A DNA stretch of 64,000 bases, from NCBI GenBank assembly GCA_002298145.1, contig DBMP01000022.1, positions 62,001-126,000 of the forward strand, written 5' to 3'. Every line of letters starts with the position of its first letter. Position 1 is the first letter of the stretch. The notes beneath the pieces are model-generated. The model had not been told where the DNA came from, made no database searches, and worked only from the letters and a program-made list of their open reading frames with translations. Of this stretch, positions 59,873 to 64,000 are shown piece after piece. The translations under genes and the position numbers were made by a program. Origin of the DNA: Spartobacteria bacterium UBA695. GTDB taxonomy: Bacteria; Verrucomicrobiota; Verrucomicrobiia; Chthoniobacterales; Chthoniobacteraceae.

Positions 59873-61975
59873 ATGAGATCACTTTCTTTGAAGCTGAACG
59901 GCCTTTCTCTCAAATTACTCTTCCCGGAGGATGCTCCCGCGAAGATCTATTTTCAAGAAGAGGGAAAGTCGGGGCCGGATGCTAATATCCTCAAGTGGAT
60001 GCAACTGGTGGAGATTCAAGCCACGGGGTTTAATCAGGACGACCACCACGCCAATAAATATACCGGAACGGACCCGGGGTTTCAACTGCGATACGCCAGT
60101 CATCATCGCGAGCGGACTCCGCTTGGACCGAAAATTGAGATCCACCAGACAGGGGCCGGACTAGTCGTCACCTCGCATTTGCAGTTTTTGGGCAAGCTTC
60201 CGCTGTTTCGTTCGTGGACGACGGTGGAGAATCTTGGCCCGAAGGAGATCACCCTGGAATATGTGAGCAGCTTTGCCTTGGGGGGGATATCTCTTGGCGG
60301 CAAGGCCCCGTGGGGCCGCAAGATGATCCTGCATTTGCCCGACCATGGTTGGTGCGGAGAATGCCAGTGGCGTTCGGGGGCACTGAGGGATTTCGGTCTT
60401 TCGCAAAACTACATGGGGACCGAGCCCGCCGGTTTTGGCTCGTCGCGTATTTCGATATCCAGCCAAGGCACATGGTCCACCGAGGGGCATTTGCCCATGG
60501 GTGCGCTGGAGAATACGGAGACCGGCGAGACTTCGTTTTGGCAGATCGAGCACAACGGCTCCTGGCATTGGGAGGTGAGCGACATAGCCTACGAGCTTTA
60601 TCTTCGCGCATCCGGCCCCACCTACCGCGAGGGGTTGTGGAGCCGCCATTTGAAATCCGGTGAGAGCTTTGAAAGCGTCCCGTGCACCTTTGGCCGCGTC
60701 CCGGGAGGTTTACAGGAAGCGCTCAGGGCGCTTACCCAAGCCCGACGCATTCTCCGCCGTCCGCATCCGGATCTGGATGCCCTGCCGGTGATTTTCAACG
60801 ACTATATGAATTGCCTGGTGGGCGACCCGACCACTGAAAAACTCCTTCCGATCATTGACCATGCTGCGCGCGCGGGATGCGAGTATTTTGTGATTGATGC
60901 CGGATGGTATGCCGGGGTGGGGGAGAACTGGTGGAGCACGGTGGGAGAATGGCTTCCGTCGGCGACCCGCTTTCCCAACGGCATTCGGGAGGTGCTCGAT
61001 GTGATCCGCAGTAAGAAGATGATTCCCGGCTTATGGCTGGAGATCGAGGCGATGGGCATCGGCTGCCCGCTTGCAGCCAAGGCGCCGGATGCGTGGTTTT
61101 TCCAGCGCCAGGGAAAGCGGCTGATTGACCATGGCCGCTACCAGCTCGATTTCCGCAACCCGGAGGTGCGGGCTCATGCCGACGCCGTGGTAGACCGCGT
61201 GGTGCGCGAATACGGAGCCGGGTACATTAAGATGGATTACAATTGCAACGCCGGACCGGGCACCGACTATGCCGCGGATGCCAGCGGTGAAGGCTTGTTG
61301 GAGCATAATCGGGCTTACTTGAATTGGGTGCGCGAGGTTTTTCATCGTTATCCGGATTTGGTGATTGAGAATTGCGGCAGCGGCGGGATGCGGGAGGATT
61401 ATGCGCAGATGAGTGTGCACAGTCTCCAGTCCACCTCGGATCAGACCGACTATCGTCTCAACGCGGTGATCGCGGCGGCAAGCGCCTCGGCGGTTACCCC
61501 CGAGCAGGCGGGTGTGTGGAGCTACCCGCTCAAAGACGGAGATGAAGAGGAGACGATCCTTAATATGGTGAATGCGCTCTTGATGCGGGTTCACCAAAGC
61601 GGCCGGATTCATGAAATCTCCAAACGCCGGTTTGGTTTGGTTCAAGAGGGGATCGCGCTTTACAAAGCCATCCGGGGAGACGTCGGGCGCGGATTGCCGT
61701 TCTGGCCGTTGGGTTTGCCGCGCTTTGGTGACGGATGGTGCGCCTTCGGGCTGGATGTGGATGACAGCAGTTACCTTGCCGTTTGGCGTCTGGACAGCGA
61801 TGAGATGCGCGGGACGCTTCCCCTCAAACAATGGGCGGGAAGGATCATCAAGGCTGAATGCATCTATCCCTGTTCCAAGCCGGTGCCGCTGACGTGGTTT
61901 GCGGACAACGCCTTGCTTGAGGTTATGATGCCTCAAAAATATTCGGCCCGTTTGATAAAAATTCGGAAAGCCTAA
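59873..61975 (+). CDS. GH36 alpha-galactosidase
   Basis: A 700-residue cytoplasmic enzyme. An N-terminal beta-sandwich (LPLFRSWTTVENLGPKEITL) precedes the barrel with the family marks CEYFVIDAGWYAG, PGLWLEIEAMGIG, nucleophile Asp455 in YIKMDYNCNAGPG, IENCGSGGMREDY, and acid/base Asp523 in HSLQSTSDQTDYR. It removes terminal alpha-galactosyl groups with retention, as needed for xyloglucan side chains, galactomannan or raffinose-type sugars. It lies just downstream of the transporter gene. The last codons and stop are inside a 12-bp inverted repeat that also ends the convergent gene. Confidence 0.92.
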   Translation: MRSLSLKLNGLSLKLLFPEDAPAKIYFQEEGKSGPDANILKWMQLVEIQATGFNQDDHHANKYTGTDPGFQLRYASHHRERTPLGPKIEIHQTGAGLVVTSHLQFLGKLPLFRSWTTVENLGPKEITLEYVSSFALGGISLGGKAPWGRKMILHLPDHGWCGECQWRSGALRDFGLSQNYMGTEPAGFGSSRISISSQGTWSTEGHLPMGALENTETGETSFWQIEHNGSWHWEVSDIAYELYLRASGPTYREGLWSRHLKSGESFESVPCTFGRVPGGLQEALRALTQARRILRRPHPDLDALPVIFNDYMNCLVGDPTTEKLLPIIDHAARAGCEYFVIDAGWYAGVGENWWSTVGEWLPSATRFPNGIREVLDVIRSKKMIPGLWLEIEAMGIGCPLAAKAPDAWFFQRQGKRLIDHGRYQLDFRNPEVRAHADAVVDRVVREYGAGYIKMDYNCNAGPGTDYAADASGEGLLEHNRAYLNWVREVFHRYPDLVIENCGSGGMREDYAQMSVHSLQSTSDQTDYRLNAVIAAASASAVTPEQAGVWSYPLKDGDEEETILNMVNALLMRVHQSGRIHEISKRRFGLVQEGIALYKAIRGDVGRGLPFWPLGLPRFGDGWCAFGLDVDDSSYLAVWRLDSDEMRGTLPLKQWAGRIIKAECIYPCSKPVPLTWFADNALLEVMMPQKYSARLIKIRKA

Positions 61976-61993
61976 CCGTGAGGCTTTCCGAAT
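61957..61993 (-). terminator. Terminator in the convergent gap, overlapping the GH36 3' end
   Basis: ATTCGGAAAGCC (61961-61972) and GGCTTTCCGAAT (61982-61993) form a perfect 12-bp stem with a 9-base loop. On the minus strand it is followed by TTTT (61960-61957), so it terminates the sialidase-like gene. On the plus strand the stem starts inside the last GH36 codons and has no strong T-run. Confidence 0.82.
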
Positions 61994-62005
61994 GTTAGAT
62001 GGCTC

Positions 62006-63793
62006 CTAAAGAGAGGCGCGCCAGTTGGCGATGGCCTCACTCGTGAGAAGTGCGCGGCGATATACGCGTAGCGCGAGGACCGTCGCTGTGTTTACCGAGG
62101 CGGTTTCCCTGCCATTGGTATGCTTGAGCTGCGGGCTGAATCGCCCCCAGCCAAACTGCCGCTCTTCGCCACCGTCCAAGAACTGGCCGTCAACGATGGC
62201 GGAAATTAGGTGCGGGCCTCCGTCCACGACGAGGACGACATGGTGGCGTTGCCCTTCGGTAAAAATCGCGGCTTGGGAAGTCCAGGTGCATCCGGTTTCG
62301 CCGTCGTTCATATAAAGCGAGAGGCGTCCTCCTGTCTGGAGGGCGATTTGCAACCCTTGTCCGCTTGAGCTTAAGGTATCTAGTAATACCTGATTCGAGG
62401 TTGCGGGCGCAACTTCAAGAGTGGCCTCGATGGAGAACCCCGTGCGGGTTGGAATGCCGGGGCGGTCTTCGCTCGATTCGTCGGGAACAAAAAAGTCGTT
62501 GAATCGCGGGAACGCAATCTCGGGCTGAAGCGCTTCGCCTTGAATGTCGAGAGCCAGTTCGTCACCGGCTATCTCGCAACTTTCATGCTGGGAGAAGAGC
62601 TTCTCCAGCATCCGTCCGTCGAGTTGATGAAGGCGGGCGATTGTCTTTTGCGTTTCGGTTACGAAATAGTGGCCGCCTTCCTCCACGAGATCCGGGTAAC
62701 TCATTCGCGTGAAGGGATCATCGGCGTAGAGGATGATTTCCGGCTGGCTCCATTCAATTTCGAGGCCGTGCGGCGTTGGAACTTCCCGGCCCGCCGTTAG
62801 CCATACGGGGTTGCGGTAATTGTAGGCATTCCAATCCCCGCGCGCCGCTGTACCGCCGCCGTTGTTGTGAAACCAGTAAAGGAAACGCCCGTTTTCACAA
62901 CGCCAGACGAAATTGGCGGCCCGTGGATGTTTGATAAGCCGACCTCCGGAAGTATAGCTTTTGTAGGCGGGCGGAGCCCAGGTTTTGCCTTTGTCCCGGC
63001 TATAAGTGCAGACCGGATAGCCGTCGATCGAGCGGTAAACGCAATAGAGCGTGCCATCGCTGAGTTCAACGATGCTCTGCTCTTCCGCAATACGTCCGCC
63101 GCCGTTGGGAGTGCGCAACCCAACGCCTCCCTCGGGAAGCGTTTCAAAGCGGATTTTTCCGGGAATGCGCTCGTGCAAAATGTTGTCGCTGCAAAGCAAT
63201 GCGCCTTCGGATTGCGCAAAAAAGCCGTCTCCCATCGCTGCAATCTTGATATGGGGGAGATACACCTTTCCTGCGCTGCTGACGAAAGGCCGTCCAACGT
63301 TCCAGAACATCTTGAGCTTGCCCTGGTAAAGGTTGCCGCGATCGATGTCGAAATCCCGGATAGCTATATCATAGCGCTGAGGGGACCATGAGCGTCCGTG
63401 GTCGTCGGAATACTTGAAGACGTAATGGCCGAGGGAATCCACCCGGGTGAAGGGGATGCCCAGCTCGCTTTGGACTTCCTTTACTCCGTCGGTATTGTGG
63501 TTGTAAAACGCATAAATGCGACCCGACGGAACCTTTAGTAATACCGCATAAGAGGATTCTGGGCCGTTGGCTGGTTCGATATCCACCAAGTCGCACCATG
63601 TTTTCCCCTGGTCGGTGCTGCGTTGCGCGGTGATGTGCTGACCTCGCTCGCCCTCCTTGCCGCTGCCGGTGGTCATCACGGCGACCCAGGCCCCGTCATC
63701 GGCTTTAACAATGTAAACTTGGTCGCAGTACGTTTCGCCGGGAACGGGCAGGCCGGTGGTAATCAGGCGTGGATCGCTGGATGGCGTGGGCAT
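62006..63793 (-). CDS. Sialidase-like (BNR/Asp-box) protein with C-terminal LamG-like domain
   Basis: A 595-residue protein. The first 400 residues hold Asp-box repeats of a six-bladed propeller: STDQGKTWCDLV, SDDHGRSWSPQRY and SRDKGKTWAPP, together with a possible catalytic Arg/Tyr environment (GGRLIKHPRAANFVWRC). From about residue 430 a laminin-G/concanavalin-like sandwich follows (RTGFSIEATLEVAPATSNQV, RHHVVLVVDGG, VNTATVLALRVYRRALLTSE). No signal peptide is seen with the ATG at 63793, whose A is shared with the stop of the upstream gene (TAATG). It may be an exo-acting enzyme on a charged sugar or a relative with a different substrate; the Arg triad of true sialidases cannot be assigned. 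Confidence 0.78.
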   Translation of the reverse strand: MPTPSSDPRLITTGLPVPGETYCDQVYIVKADDGAWVAVMTTGSGKEGERGQHITAQRSTDQGKTWCDLVDIEPANGPESSYAVLLKVPSGRIYAFYNHNTDGVKEVQSELGIPFTRVDSLGHYVFKYSDDHGRSWSPQRYDIAIRDFDIDRGNLYQGKLKMFWNVGRPFVSSAGKVYLPHIKIAAMGDGFFAQSEGALLCSDNILHERIPGKIRFETLPEGGVGLRTPNGGGRIAEEQSIVELSDGTLYCVYRSIDGYPVCTYSRDKGKTWAPPAYKSYTSGGRLIKHPRAANFVWRCENGRFLYWFHNNGGGTAARGDWNAYNYRNPVWLTAGREVPTPHGLEIEWSQPEIILYADDPFTRMSYPDLVEEGGHYFVTETQKTIARLHQLDGRMLEKLFSQHESCEIAGDELALDIQGEALQPEIAFPRFNDFFVPDESSEDRPGIPTRTGFSIEATLEVAPATSNQVLLDTLSSSGQGLQIALQTGGRLSLYMNDGETGCTWTSQAAIFTEGQRHHVVLVVDGGPHLISAIVDGQFLDGGEERQFGWGRFSPQLKHTNGRETASVNTATVLALRVYRRALLTSEAIANWRASL

Positions 63794-64000
63794 TATGCTT
63801 GGGCGGGGTATTCGTGGCAAAGATAGCAACGGCGGGGTTCATCTTCAATAATGGTGGGAAAACGCAAGGCCCAGTCGTCGATAAAGACGTTGTCACACCA
63901 GTCATCGCATACCGAGGAAACCTCGCTGCTAACGGAATAACGGACATCGCCAAAGAGCATGCCTGTCCCTGCTTCCGCCCAGAATTGGTGGTAGGTCTTG
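63793..64000 (-). CDS. Unknown protein, C-terminal part (cut by window edge)
   Basis: On the minus strand a frame is open from the window edge to a TAA at 63795-63793, giving 68 residues. The end reads KTYHQFWAEAGTGMLFGDVR, later CDDWCDNVFIDDWALRFP and EPRRCYLCHEYPAQA. It is acidic, aromatic-rich and holds four Cys, two of them as CYLC near the end. I do not recognise the family. The TAATG overlap with the sialidase-like gene shows that both are translated together and probably belong to one operon entering from the right. Confidence 0.7.
   Translation of the reverse strand, partial: KTYHQFWAEAGTGMLFGDVRYSVSSEVSSVCDDWCDNVFIDDWALRFPTIIEDEPRRCYLCHEYPAQA

Overview
The window looks like a chromosomal segment of a GC-rich member of the Verrucomicrobiota. 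The evidence is a four-gene Verru_Chthon pseudopilin cassette at the left edge, two giant autotransporter-type beta-strand-repeat proteins that end in PEP-CTERM sorting signals, many glycoside hydrolases, and translation starts that mostly lack a Shine-Dalgarno sequence. I saw no rRNA, tRNA, CRISPR array, insertion sequence or phage gene. The sub-lineage cannot be fixed from this sequence.

Layout. 1-2903 (minus): pseudopilin cassette D-B-C-A, with A cut by the edge. 3036-11638: a GntR-type sugar regulator divergent from a surface PEP-CTERM protein, a small secreted beta-sandwich protein and two secreted GH5 enzymes that share its module. 11826-19403: an overlapping signalling operon with a PhcB-like methyltransferase between kinase/response-regulator genes, resembling the Ralstonia phcBSRQ quorum-sensing locus but with PhcS- and PhcR-like parts fused. 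19637-27267: a self-contained fructose PTS operon (fruA, EIIA-HPr-EI fusion, fruK, OprB-type porin) divergent from a DeoR-family regulator. 27347-28725: four small stress/envelope genes. 28754-32402: AraC regulator divergent from a GH78 alpha-L-rhamnosidase. 32410-42760: membrane proteins, a cation exchanger, an acyltransferase, a LysR-pirin-WrbA-DoxX-VOC redox cluster, an ArsC-like protein, a LysR/MFS pair and a secreted Ntn hydrolase. 42774-44399: a lipoprotein alpha/beta hydrolase. 44555-64000: a second polysaccharide locus (esterase-propeller fusion, beta-propeller hydrolase, GH31, giant PEP-CTERM protein, two small secreted beta-sandwich proteins, clan-A hydrolase, MFS sugar transporter, GH36, sialidase-like protein, and one gene cut by the right edge).

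How the parts fit. The two carbohydrate loci repeat one plan: a PEP-CTERM surface protein, a short secreted beta-sandwich protein, then a secreted hydrolase. The second locus adds a transporter and hydrolases without signal peptides that would finish imported oligosaccharides. The likely substrates are plant-type glycans, from GH5, GH31 alpha-xylosidase-like, GH36, GH78 and an esterase; this is inference from family membership. The PTS operon would handle released fructose. The phc-like operon could add cell-density or lipid-signal control, but its targets are not visible here.
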